Assembly (NCBI GenBank): GCA_937880705.1
Contig: CALGRZ010000022.1
Coordinates: forward strand, 1-24,387
Length of the DNA: 24,387 nucleotides
Reading direction: 5' to 3'
Source: an uncultured Alistipes sp.
Lineage (GTDB): Bacteria; Bacteroidota; Bacteroidia; Bacteroidales; Rikenellaceae
This document shows, one piece after another, positions 1 through 7,260 of the stretch; the first letter of the stretch is position 1; every line of letters begins with the position of its first letter. A program made the position numbers and the translations under genes. The notes under the pieces are model-generated. The model was given only the letters and a program-made list of their open reading frames with translations, had not been told where the DNA came from and ran no database searches.

Positions 1-320
1 CAAATACCGATAAGGTAATGGCCCACTCGGATAGTGAGGCATATCCTGCGTTTGTGTGGTGCAGAGCCATGGACCGAGATTGGTATCTGCCCTCAGCAGA
101 GGAGCTAAAAAGCCTATATAATGTAATAGATAGGGTAGATGATGCTCTACAGAGGCGTGGAAAGAGGATTGTCAACAAATACAGACACTGGTCATCGAGT
201 GAGAATACGTCTGTGTATTATGTGAACCATGTGACCTTTGTCAATATGGCCACTGGTGTTGCCGTTGACTACAACAAACCATACAACGCCGCCTGTGTGC
301 GTGCCGTGGCAAAATTTTAG
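1..320 (+). CDS. DUF1566/Lcl C-terminal-type protein, 3' end only
   Basis: The reading frame is open to the left edge, so this is the C-terminal part (about 105 residues) of a longer protein that begins outside the window; the first internal ATG (18) is not the real start. Visible family marks are NTDKV near the edge, DWYLPSAEEL, HWSSSE, and a terminal CVRAV. These fit the DUF1566/Fibrobacter-paralogous group, which has a C-type-lectin-like fold and is usually exported or surface exposed in Bacteroidetes. The ligand is unknown. Codon use is more A/T-rich than in the acyl-protein synthetase gene that starts 13 nt downstream, so the two may differ in origin even if co-transcribed. The domain type is fairly sure; the role of the full protein is not. 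Confidence 0.75.
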   Translation, partial: NTDKVMAHSDSEAYPAFVWCRAMDRDWYLPSAEELKSLYNVIDRVDDALQRRGKRIVNKYRHWSSSENTSVYYVNHVTFVNMATGVAVDYNKPYNAACVRAVAKF

Positions 321-333
321 TCTGCTATAATTT

Positions 334-1305
334 ATGATAACCATAGATCGCATACTCGCAATTGATGATCGTGCCTCGTTTGAGGCTGCTGCGCTCGACC
401 TCTTCCGCTTTCAGGCCGAGAGGTGCGAGCCCTACCGTCGCTATATCGGGCTGCTGGGCATCGACCCTGCCGACGTTGTGAGGGTGGAGGATATCCCCTT
501 CCTGCCCATCGAGCTCTTTAAGAGCGAGGCGATATATTGCGGAGAGGCGGAGCCCGAGATTATCTTCACCTCGAGCAATACCGGGGGTACAACACCCTCG
601 CGACACATGATGGGCTCGACGGAGGTCTACCGTCGCACCTTTACCGAGGCCTTCCGTCGCTTCTATGGCGATGTGACGGGGTGGAGCATCTATGGCCTGC
701 TGCCCAACTATCTGGAGAGGGAGGGCTCGTCGCTGGTCTACATGGTCGATCATCTGATACGCATGGCCGGCTCGGGAGGCTTCTATCTCAACGACTATGA
801 GCGACTTATAGCCGACATGGAGGCCGACCCGAAGCCCAAGTTGCTGCTGGGCGTGAGCTATGCCCTGTGGGATGTTGCCGAGGGGTATGCGCCCAAGTTG
901 AGCAACACCATAGTCATGGAGACCGGAGGCATGAAGGGCCGTCGCAAGGAGCTCTCGAAGAGCGAGTTGCACGCCATCCTCACCCGAGGCTTCGGCGTGG
1001 AGCGCATACACTCCGAGTATGGCATGGCCGAGCTTACGTCGCAGGCCTACTCCGACGGTGAGGGCCTCTTCACCACACCGCCATGGATGCGTGTGCTGGT
1101 GCGCGATGTAAATGACCCCTTCGACCACTCGCCCGCAGGTCGCAGAGGCGGCATCGACATAGTGGATCTGGCAAATATCACCTCGTGTGCCTTCATCCAG
1201 ACGCAGGATCGTGGAGCACTGCTCGACGATGGCCGCTTCAGGGTTGAGGGGCGCATAGCGGGTAGCGACATCAGAGGCTGCAACCTATTGATACAGACCG
1301 AATAA
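334..1305 (+). CDS. LuxE-family acyl-protein synthetase
   Basis: The 323-residue product resembles the LuxE acyl-protein synthetase family, related to the ANL adenylate-forming enzymes. Residues 79-91 form an adenylation loop (TSSNTGGTTPSRH), residues 195-204 read METGGMKGRR, and SEYGMAEL (227-234) matches the conserved YGMxE motif. The family activates a carboxylic or fatty acid with ATP and holds it as a thioester for a partner protein. In Bacteroidetes, LuxE-like genes often lie in surface polysaccharide or lipid-modification clusters rather than beside luciferase, and no luxCDAB gene is visible here. There is no signal peptide, so it is cytoplasmic. The stop overlaps the start of the next gene (TAATG), implying translational coupling with the LicD-GT2 protein. 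The acyl substrate cannot be read from the sequence. Confidence 0.85.
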   Translation: MITIDRILAIDDRASFEAAALDLFRFQAERCEPYRRYIGLLGIDPADVVRVEDIPFLPIELFKSEAIYCGEAEPEIIFTSSNTGGTTPSRHMMGSTEVYRRTFTEAFRRFYGDVTGWSIYGLLPNYLEREGSSLVYMVDHLIRMAGSGGFYLNDYERLIADMEADPKPKLLLGVSYALWDVAEGYAPKLSNTIVMETGGMKGRRKELSKSELHAILTRGFGVERIHSEYGMAELTSQAYSDGEGLFTTPPWMRVLVRDVNDPFDHSPAGRRGGIDIVDLANITSCAFIQTQDRGALLDDGRFRVEGRIAGSDIRGCNLLIQTE

Positions 1306-3092
1306 TGAAATATAACAGCGACATACTCCGCGAGCTGCACCGCCAGCTTGTCGACATCCTGCGCGAGGTGGTGCGCGTCTGCGACCTTGCCCATATCCCC
1401 TACTTTATTCAGGGTGGCACGGCCATAGGAGCACACTTCTTCGACGGCATTGTGCCCTGGGATGACGATGTGGATCTGGGTATGACGCGCGAGAACTACG
1501 AGCGTTTCCTGCGCGAGGCCCCTGCGCTGTTGGGCGAGGAGTATCTCTTGCAGGAGTTCACCACCGAGCCCGACACCCCCTTCTACTTTGCCAAGGTGCG
1601 CAAGCGCAATACGCGCTTTGTGGAGAGCGAGTGGGTGGGCCTCGACATCGAGGGTGGTATCTACGTCGACATCTTCCCCTACGACCTTATCCCCGACAGC
1701 CCCGCCAAGGAGGTTGGGCAGCGTCGTCGTGTGAAGTTCTGGGTCAACTGCTTTATGGCCAAGAGCGTATGGCTGTGGCGGTGGTTTGGCACTCCGAACA
1801 ATGGCGTTGTGCACCCGAAGAGCTGGCTTGGGTGTCTGGCCATCAGGGTGGTTGCATCGCTGATGTCCAAGGAGCAGATATACAGGCGATTAAATCGTGA
1901 GCTGACGCGCTATAACGGCACCTCTGCTTCGCGCTACAACATAGTGCGCATGCCCAAGGATATGATACGCCGTGAGGCTATCGATAGCCCCGAGCGACGT
2001 ATGTTCGAGGGCATGGAGCTGTGGGCCCCCGGCGACTTAGAGAGCTACTTAAGAAACCACTATGGCAACATCCAGAAGTGGTTGCCCGAGGATAAACGCC
2101 TCAACCACGCCCCCGAGGAGCTCCATTTTGGTCGTCGTGTGGTGAGCGACGAGTCGCAGCGCATATCGGTCGTAATACCTCTTTATAATAAGGAGGCCGA
2201 GGTGGAGCGCGCCCTGCGCTCGGTGCTTGCCCAGAGCCTTGCGCCACGCGAGGTTGTGGTCGTTGACGACGGCTCGACGGATGGCTCGGTGGCTGTTGTG
2301 GAGCGTATTTTGGAGGAGTGCCACGACACGCCCATACGCCTTGTACGTCAGACAAATAGCGGTGTCAGCGTAGCGCGTAACCGAGGCATAGCCGAAGCTA
2401 CGGGAGAGTACATCGCTCTACTCGATGCCGACGATTGGTGGCTCTCGGGCTACCTTGCCGAGGTGTGTCGACTCATGGAGTACTACCCCTCGGCCGACAG
2501 CTACTCTACGGCCTTCGATATCGTCAATAACGGCAAGCGCACCCCCGCCCCTGTACCCGCGGCAGAGGGGTGGGTTGACCCTTCAGAGGAGGCTCTTAAG
2601 GGTCGCTATGCGGTGATACCCTCCACGGCGACACTCAAGCGCGAGGTGTTACTCTCGATAGGTGGCTTCCCCGAGGGTATGCGCATCGGCGAGGATCAGT
2701 GGTTGTGGGTTAGGATGATGCAGCAAGGTGCCAAGTTCTGCTTCTCGCCCATGTCGCTTGTAAGGTACTCGCGCACAGCCTCTAACCGCTCGGCCTCGAT
2801 CTATCGCGCAGAGCTGTCGGAGCATAGCATTGCCGAGCTTCGCAACGCCTCAAACAGCCCAACGCTCAACGAGTATATCGCCCGCATAGCCATAGGCAAG
2901 GCCATCACCCAGAGTCTTCGTGGCGGCACGGCCGATGCTGCGGAGGTCATCGCCACGTTCTCCGATACGGAGCTTAACCTCCGACAGCTGCGACGCCTTA
3001 AGTTGCTCAATGCCATGCCTCTGTGGTTGCGCCCCACGCTCGATAGGCTCTACTCGTCGCTGGCTTGGGCGATAAAACGTCGCGGTCTATAG
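1305..3092 (+). CDS. LicD nucleotidyltransferase-like domain fused to a family 2 glycosyltransferase
   Basis: A 595-residue two-domain protein. The N-terminal half (about 8-275) is LicD-like: GGTAIGA at 37-43, the metal-binding PWDDDVDL at 51-58, and VDIFPYD at 121-127. LicD proteins transfer phosphocholine or similar phospho-substituents onto glycans. From about 286 a GT-A/GT2 domain begins, with VVIPLYN, DDGSTDGS (321-328), the DxD-type LDADDWW (373-379) and GEDQW (462-466). All expected catalytic acidic residues of both domains are present. A short basic C-terminal tail may touch the membrane. The fusion suggests that one polypeptide adds a sugar and decorates the same glycan. The ATG overlaps the upstream LuxE-like stop by one base, so the pair probably works in one pathway. 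The exact glycan and substituent are unknown. Confidence 0.88.
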   Translation: MKYNSDILRELHRQLVDILREVVRVCDLAHIPYFIQGGTAIGAHFFDGIVPWDDDVDLGMTRENYERFLREAPALLGEEYLLQEFTTEPDTPFYFAKVRKRNTRFVESEWVGLDIEGGIYVDIFPYDLIPDSPAKEVGQRRRVKFWVNCFMAKSVWLWRWFGTPNNGVVHPKSWLGCLAIRVVASLMSKEQIYRRLNRELTRYNGTSASRYNIVRMPKDMIRREAIDSPERRMFEGMELWAPGDLESYLRNHYGNIQKWLPEDKRLNHAPEELHFGRRVVSDESQRISVVIPLYNKEAEVERALRSVLAQSLAPREVVVVDDGSTDGSVAVVERILEECHDTPIRLVRQTNSGVSVARNRGIAEATGEYIALLDADDWWLSGYLAEVCRLMEYYPSADSYSTAFDIVNNGKRTPAPVPAAEGWVDPSEEALKGRYAVIPSTATLKREVLLSIGGFPEGMRIGEDQWLWVRMMQQGAKFCFSPMSLVRYSRTASNRSASIYRAELSEHSIAELRNASNSPTLNEYIARIAIGKAITQSLRGGTADAAEVIATFSDTELNLRQLRRLKLLNAMPLWLRPTLDRLYSSLAWAIKRRGL

Positions 3093-3126
3093 GGCGAAAC
3101 ACAATATTGGGAATAGTATTATCGTT

Positions 3127-3164
3127 ATTCTACCGAAAAATATAGTTAAACTTAACGGTAGAAT
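3127..3164 (+). promoter_or_regulatory. Inverted repeat directly upstream of the 3165 start codon
   Basis: ATTCTACCG (3127-3135) and CGGTAGAAT (3156-3164) are perfect 9-bp inverted arms. A smaller palindrome, GTTAA-AC-TTAAC (3145-3156), lies between them and shares the C at 3156. The right arm ends on the base before the ATG. It could be an operator or a 5' hairpin blocking initiation. No U-run follows, so a terminator for the LicD-GT2 gene is less likely. Confidence 0.5.
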
Positions 3165-3602
3165 ATGAGATCGACATCAATTTCGCAGAGCCTTTCGGCC
3201 ATCACCTCACAGACCACGTTTGACCTGCTCAAGGGTCACATTACCACATCGTACAAGGATCATCTGGCACTCGCCATACTGCGCAATGCTGCGACGTGTG
3301 GCCACCGCATCGTGGCCGAGGCTCTCAGAGGTTGCGACATCGCGTTTTTGGCTCTGCGTATCGAGCGACGAGCCTTGTCGCACCCTATCGAGGAGCGACT
3401 GCTGGCTAATAAATATTACGAGGATTTCATTGAGGCTCTGCGAAATACGGTGACGGCAAAGAGCCTCTCGACGGCACATGCTCTATACTTTATCTTGGGC
3501 GACAGCTCAACGGCAACATCGCACGTCTTATCCGAGGCGGGGCTCACCACGGCGCGTTATCTGGAGCAGCTGCAACATCTGGTCGGTGTCGACAGAGGCT
3601 AA
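3165..3602 (+). CDS. Small orphan protein resembling a Clp N-terminal domain
   Basis: A 145-residue predicted cytoplasmic, mostly helical protein with no signal peptide or membrane segment. Two roughly similar halves can be seen: DHLALAIL...GHRIVAEAL...DIAFLALRIERRA, and STAHALYFILGD..ATSHVL.EAGL...LEQL. Both resemble the duplicated helical repeat of the Clp_N domain (xEHLLLALL...A..IL...G.D), the substrate- or adaptor-binding front end of ClpA/ClpC. There is no AAA+ module after it, so if the assignment holds this would be a free-standing Clp_N protein that could act as an adaptor or decoy. The match is by eye and weak. The gene appears monocistronic, is preceded by a 9-bp inverted repeat, and its stop overlaps the stop of the convergent MATE gene. 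Confidence 0.5.
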   Translation: MRSTSISQSLSAITSQTTFDLLKGHITTSYKDHLALAILRNAATCGHRIVAEALRGCDIAFLALRIERRALSHPIEERLLANKYYEDFIEALRNTVTAKSLSTAHALYFILGDSSTATSHVLSEAGLTTARYLEQLQHLVGVDRG

Positions 3603-4975
3603 CCTCTCTCGAAGAGGCGCAGCTGGTGACGTACACGCAGCAGGGTCATCACCGCTGCCGAGCTTAAGCCGATGATAAGGCCTATGACCAGGCCGTGGCA
3701 CTCCATGCCGAGGGTGTAGGCCAGCAGGCAGCCTATGGGTATGTTGAGTATGAGGTACGATATCAGTACTATGGGCATGATGATGGTCACATCCTGCAGA
3801 CCGCGCAGCATGCTCACCGAGAGGCCCTGCACCGCATCCGAGAATTGGTATATGGCTATGAGGAGCATCAGCTGCGAGGTGAGTGTTATGACCTCCGCAT
3901 TTTGGGTAAATACCGAGGCTATGGGTGTGCGCAGCGTTACGAATACCACGGCCATAAAGGCTGCCCAGACGAGGCCGAGGTGGTAGGTGGCGTTGATGGT
4001 GGGGCGTAGCTCGTGGCGTTGTCCTGCGCCGTAGATGTGCGACACGACGATGGTCGAGGCCGAGCCTATGGCCACGGTAATCATCCATGCAATATTGGCG
4101 ATGCTGAACGACACCTGCATGGCACCTGCGGCCACGGCACCAAACGAGAGTGCGAGTATCGAGGTGAGTATGAAGGCTGCCGACTCGAGTACCATCTGGA
4201 AGGCTATGGGGCTGCCAATGGCGATGAAGCGTCGCAGGTAGACAAAGCTCACGTTGCGCAGCTGTAACCCCATGCGGTAGAGCCTCATACGTCGTGAGCG
4301 CAGGAAGAAGATGACGATGATTATGGCCTGCATCGTGCGCGCAAGGAGCGTTGCGAGGCCGGCACCCTCCGCACCCATAGGCTCCAGACCGCCGTGGCCG
4401 AAGATAAATATCCAGTTGAGGGCGATGTTGAGGGCGTTGCCCGCGAGGGTGATCCACATCGCCACGCTGGTGTTGCCTATGCCATCAAGGAACTGCTTGA
4501 TAGCCAAGAATATCATCATGGGCATTAGCGACCATATCATCATGTCGTAGTAGGGTAGTGCCATCTCGGTCACGGCCCTCACATCCTCGCCTCCGTCGCT
4601 CATCCACTCGCCCAGCACCCCGATAAAGGGTCGTAGGGCCACGGCCGCGATGGTTGCCACCACGCCCACGGCGAGGCAGTAGAGCACGCCGTTTTGGAAG
4701 AGGCGGCCCACCTCGCGCTGCTCGTTACGGGCATAGCTCTCGCCCACCAGAGGTGTTATGGCGAGGGCGAGGCCCAGCGCAGCGAGGTATATGACGAGGA
4801 AGAGCGAGCTGCCGAGCGACACTGCGGCCAGAGGCACGGCATCCTCGCCACCATAGTTTCCCACCATGGCCGTATCGGCAAACTGCGTGGTGAGCTGTCC
4901 CGCCTGTGCCAGAACTACGGGCAGGGCGAGCCTCAACAGCTGTTTGTAGTAGGGTATGTAGCGATGCACCTTCAT
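3599..4975 (-). CDS. MATE family multidrug/cation exporter
   Basis: A 458-residue polytopic inner-membrane protein of usual MATE length, with about 12 hydrophobic segments. The start is MKVHRYIPYYKQLLRLALPV, followed by the MATE-typical QFADTAMVGN and the internal second-half repeat (FIAIGSPIAFQMVLESAAF). The family exports drugs, metabolites or cations in exchange for Na+ or H+. The substrate cannot be predicted. It is transcribed divergently from the 5157 lipoprotein, with a Bacteroidetes -7 box just upstream of its ATG, and it converges on the Clp_N-like gene with a 4-nt overlap (CTAA read in both directions). It looks like an ordinary housekeeping or defence exporter, not obviously linked to its neighbours. 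Confidence 0.93.
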   Translation of the reverse strand: MKVHRYIPYYKQLLRLALPVVLAQAGQLTTQFADTAMVGNYGGEDAVPLAAVSLGSSLFLVIYLAALGLALAITPLVGESYARNEQREVGRLFQNGVLYCLAVGVVATIAAVALRPFIGVLGEWMSDGGEDVRAVTEMALPYYDMMIWSLMPMMIFLAIKQFLDGIGNTSVAMWITLAGNALNIALNWIFIFGHGGLEPMGAEGAGLATLLARTMQAIIIVIFFLRSRRMRLYRMGLQLRNVSFVYLRRFIAIGSPIAFQMVLESAAFILTSILALSFGAVAAGAMQVSFSIANIAWMITVAIGSASTIVVSHIYGAGQRHELRPTINATYHLGLVWAAFMAVVFVTLRTPIASVFTQNAEVITLTSQLMLLIAIYQFSDAVQGLSVSMLRGLQDVTIIMPIVLISYLILNIPIGCLLAYTLGMECHGLVIGLIIGLSSAAVMTLLRVRHQLRLFERG

Positions 4976-4983
4976 ACGGGGCG

Positions 4984-4991
4984 CAAAGGTA
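4984..4991 (-). promoter_or_regulatory. -7 promoter element for the MATE gene
   Basis: On the minus strand this reads TACCTTTG, matching the Bacteroidetes -7 consensus TAnnTTTG. It lies only 8 nt before the ATG, implying a very short or absent leader. No good -33 TTTG was found at the expected distance. Confidence 0.5.
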
Positions 4992-5065
4992 CAAAATATT
5001 ATAGTGCTTCGGCCCCCGGAGCAATATTTTTTTCGGGTCGGCGTGTGAGGAGTGAAAAATTTTAA

Positions 5066-5073
5066 TATCTTTG
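5066..5073 (+). promoter_or_regulatory. -7 promoter element for the 5157 lipoprotein
   Basis: TATCTTTG matches TAnnTTTG; the -33 region is poor. A second match, TAATTTTG, lies at 5133-5140 near the ATG and could be an alternative. If the first is used, the transcript carries a structured leader of about 75 nt with a C8 run. Confidence 0.45.
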
Positions 5074-5090
5074 CTTTTGAAAGCGTCCCA

Positions 5091-5128
5091 ACAGCATATC
5101 GCCCCCCCCGAGTGATGCTGTGCGGCGA
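5091..5128 (+). other. Leader hairpin or pseudoknot candidate
   Basis: ACAGCAT (5091-5097) pairs with ATGCTGT (5115-5121). TCGCC (5099-5103), inside that loop, pairs with GGCGA (5124-5128), outside it. The two stems are therefore interleaved (pseudoknot-like) or alternative. A run of eight C lies at 5102-5109. Confidence 0.35.
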
Positions 5129-5156
5129 GAGATAATTTTGTATAATTTATAACAAT

Positions 5157-7151
5157 ATGGATGTGTCTATGAGAAGAGTATTTACCAGACTGTTTTACGC
5201 ATTAGTGGTCTCTGTGTTTGCGCTGTCGTGCAAGGAGGAGCCACTGCCCGAGCCTGTGCCCCCAACGCCCGATGCGCTCTTTACGCTCGAGCAGACGCTG
5301 CTCAACGTAGCCTTCGAGGGTGGTTCGTGCAGTGTTGCATATAGCGTGGAGAATGCCCTGGAGGGTCTTCTGCCCGAGGCTGTTACCGAGGCCGAGTGGT
5401 TGCACGTCGAGGAGCCTACAACCACGCACCTCTGCTTCACGGTCGAGGCCAACGAGGTTGAGGAGCAGCGCGTGGCAGTGGTAAGCATAAGCTATGGCGA
5501 GCAGGCCGACGTGGCCACATTGACCATATCGCAGGCACCCTACGAGGAGCCGGCACCCTTCAAGATTGTCATAGAGGATCTTCAGGCGACAAGTTGCACG
5601 GCACGCATAACCCCGCAGGATGACAATATGTGGTATGTGATGTATTTGGCCAACGTCGACTACTTCACCGACTACGGCATATTTACCTCGGAGGCACTCT
5701 ATAACGACGATCGAGATACCTATATGCGTAATGCCGAGTTCGATGGCATGAACCTTGGCGATTATATGGAGCGTTACGATGCCATCTTCCGTGGCGAGAA
5801 GCGTGTTGCGTGGGATAACCTTCTTCCCGGCAACGAGATGGTGCTCTACGTCTACGGCATAGAGTTCAATGGCGACCGCACCGATTATACCATGACCACC
5901 GAGGTCTGCTATGAGCTTGTCGTAGCCCCCACGGCCGAGCTGGTAGATGTGGATTTTGATCTCGAGGTCGCCGTCGAGGGCCCCGATGCGCAGATCAGTG
6001 TCAAGCCCGAGAATTGGTATGGATACTACGTTGTCGAGATCTTTGCCAACAACCACGAGCTCTACATTGACGAGGGGGCTACCATCGACGAGGAGTATGT
6101 CGGACGTCTTGCGAGCTACTGGATGGATAATTGCAGCATGTACCAGATGTACTATGGCTACACCATAGCCGACATCCTCGATGAGTTCTGTTATAAGGGC
6201 AGTGTAGCGATGGAACAGGAGCTTATGTCCGAGGTGCAGTACAGCCTTGTGGTCTACGCCGTAGACAAGGTGGGCGGTGTGCTGCAACTTGTGAGCCGTC
6301 CTGCGGTTAAGAGCTTCGCCACGCAGCGTGTCGAGAGGGTCGATATGAGCTTCGACATCGCCGTCGATAACATCGGCTCGCGCGTTGCCGACATCCGCGT
6401 TACCCCCTCGCTGGACGATGAGCCCTATCTCTTCCTGCTTATGCCGTCGGAGTATGTCGAGGGTGTAGCCGAGGAGGATATGATCGAGGAGCTGCTGGTG
6501 AACTACTATAGCGGGGCCTATAGGTTCGAGGGCGAGATCACAAGCCACGTCTCTACGCTCTACGATAGGACCACCTATTCGATCTTCGTCTTCGGCATGC
6601 ATGGCGGTGTTGTCACCACGGAGCTCTACCGCACGGAGTTTACGACCGAGGCTGCCGTGCAGGGCGAGGTCGCTATCGTCGACGTGGAGATCTCGGGTCC
6701 CTACTGCATGGCCGATCTGGCGATCCTTCTGCCCGACGAGTATGGCGGCTACGAGATCTACACCGACAGCTACGTTGTCGGCATAGAGCCCAAGACCGAT
6801 AAGCCGGCTGCCGACCTCTTCTACATGACGTGGGATCAGGATACCTATAACTACTATAAGAGCTACTATCCGGATATCGTGCTCTCGGATACGATGACCT
6901 ACTATTGCGAGCCGTTTGGCTTGAGCGATCTGTGCTCGTCGAATGTGAACTATCTGGTTACGGCCGTGGCCATGGACGTTAAGGGTAACATCTGCGATTT
7001 GTGGGCGACACCTACGTTCAACTACGACATCGCTACGGATGCACGTCCTATCGAGGAGCTCGAGGCCAAGCTCAAGAGTGCCCCCTCGATGGCCTTTGCT
7101 CCCCTCGGGGCAAGGTCGCGCAGCGAGCAGAGCCTTGTCTACCATAAGTAG
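5157..7151 (+). CDS. BACON-domain surface lipoprotein with four repeat modules (paralogue A)
   Basis: A 664-residue exported protein. Residues 1-24 are a lipoprotein signal ending FALSC (Cys25); the following KEE matches the Bacteroidetes lipoprotein export signal K-(D/E)2, predicting display on the cell surface. A second possible start is Met5. Residues about 42-128 form a BACON-like Ig fold (AEWLHVEE, FTVEANEVEEQR.AVVSISY, LTISQA). Four diverged modules of about 110-130 residues follow, each opening with a F-x-I-x-V strand and I-x-P and closing with Y-x-L-x-V-Y-A/G and an F-x-T strand. Tyr and acidic residues are abundant. BACON domains are thought to bind carbohydrate or mucin, but no enzyme domain is present. 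Architecture matches the 7261 and 12420 proteins. The gene has its own promoter and terminator. Ligand unknown. Confidence 0.85.
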   Translation: MDVSMRRVFTRLFYALVVSVFALSCKEEPLPEPVPPTPDALFTLEQTLLNVAFEGGSCSVAYSVENALEGLLPEAVTEAEWLHVEEPTTTHLCFTVEANEVEEQRVAVVSISYGEQADVATLTISQAPYEEPAPFKIVIEDLQATSCTARITPQDDNMWYVMYLANVDYFTDYGIFTSEALYNDDRDTYMRNAEFDGMNLGDYMERYDAIFRGEKRVAWDNLLPGNEMVLYVYGIEFNGDRTDYTMTTEVCYELVVAPTAELVDVDFDLEVAVEGPDAQISVKPENWYGYYVVEIFANNHELYIDEGATIDEEYVGRLASYWMDNCSMYQMYYGYTIADILDEFCYKGSVAMEQELMSEVQYSLVVYAVDKVGGVLQLVSRPAVKSFATQRVERVDMSFDIAVDNIGSRVADIRVTPSLDDEPYLFLLMPSEYVEGVAEEDMIEELLVNYYSGAYRFEGEITSHVSTLYDRTTYSIFVFGMHGGVVTTELYRTEFTTEAAVQGEVAIVDVEISGPYCMADLAILLPDEYGGYEIYTDSYVVGIEPKTDKPAADLFYMTWDQDTYNYYKSYYPDIVLSDTMTYYCEPFGLSDLCSSNVNYLVTAVAMDVKGNICDLWATPTFNYDIATDARPIEELEAKLKSAPSMAFAPLGARSRSEQSLVYHK

Positions 7152-7173
7152 CGCGAGGGTTGATCTATCGGGT

Positions 7174-7220
7174 GGGGGTGTAGCTAAAAAGTTGCACCCC
7201 CGCTTTGATTTTTCGTTTTT
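7174..7220 (+). terminator. Intrinsic terminator after the 5157 gene
   Basis: GGGGGTGTAGC (7174-7184) pairs with GTTGCACCCCC (7191-7201), 11 pairs including two G-U, around the loop TAAAAA. T-rich sequence follows to 7220. The tail overlaps the -33 element of the next gene. Confidence 0.85.
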
Positions 7221-7233
7221 ATTATTAACTTTG
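7204..7233 (+). promoter_or_regulatory. Promoter of the 7261 lipoprotein
   Basis: TTTG at 7204-7207 and TAACTTTG at 7226-7233, separated by 18 nt, fit the Bacteroidetes -33/-7 consensus. It gives a leader of about 20 nt and shows that the 7261 gene is transcribed independently of its upstream paralogue. Confidence 0.7.
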
Positions 7234-7260
7234 TCCTCAAATTTATAAAATCAGTGTGCT

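Noticed and set aside
3528..4457. A 309-codon minus-strand frame overlapping the MATE gene
   Set aside because: It lies in another frame of the MATE gene and gives an Arg/His/Pro-rich translation with no membrane segments or family marks.
5202..7145. A 647-codon open frame on the minus strand opposite the 5157 lipoprotein
   Set aside because: The frame mirrors the codon bias of the real gene. Its translation has no signal, domain or sensible composition, while the plus-strand protein has a lipobox and paralogues.
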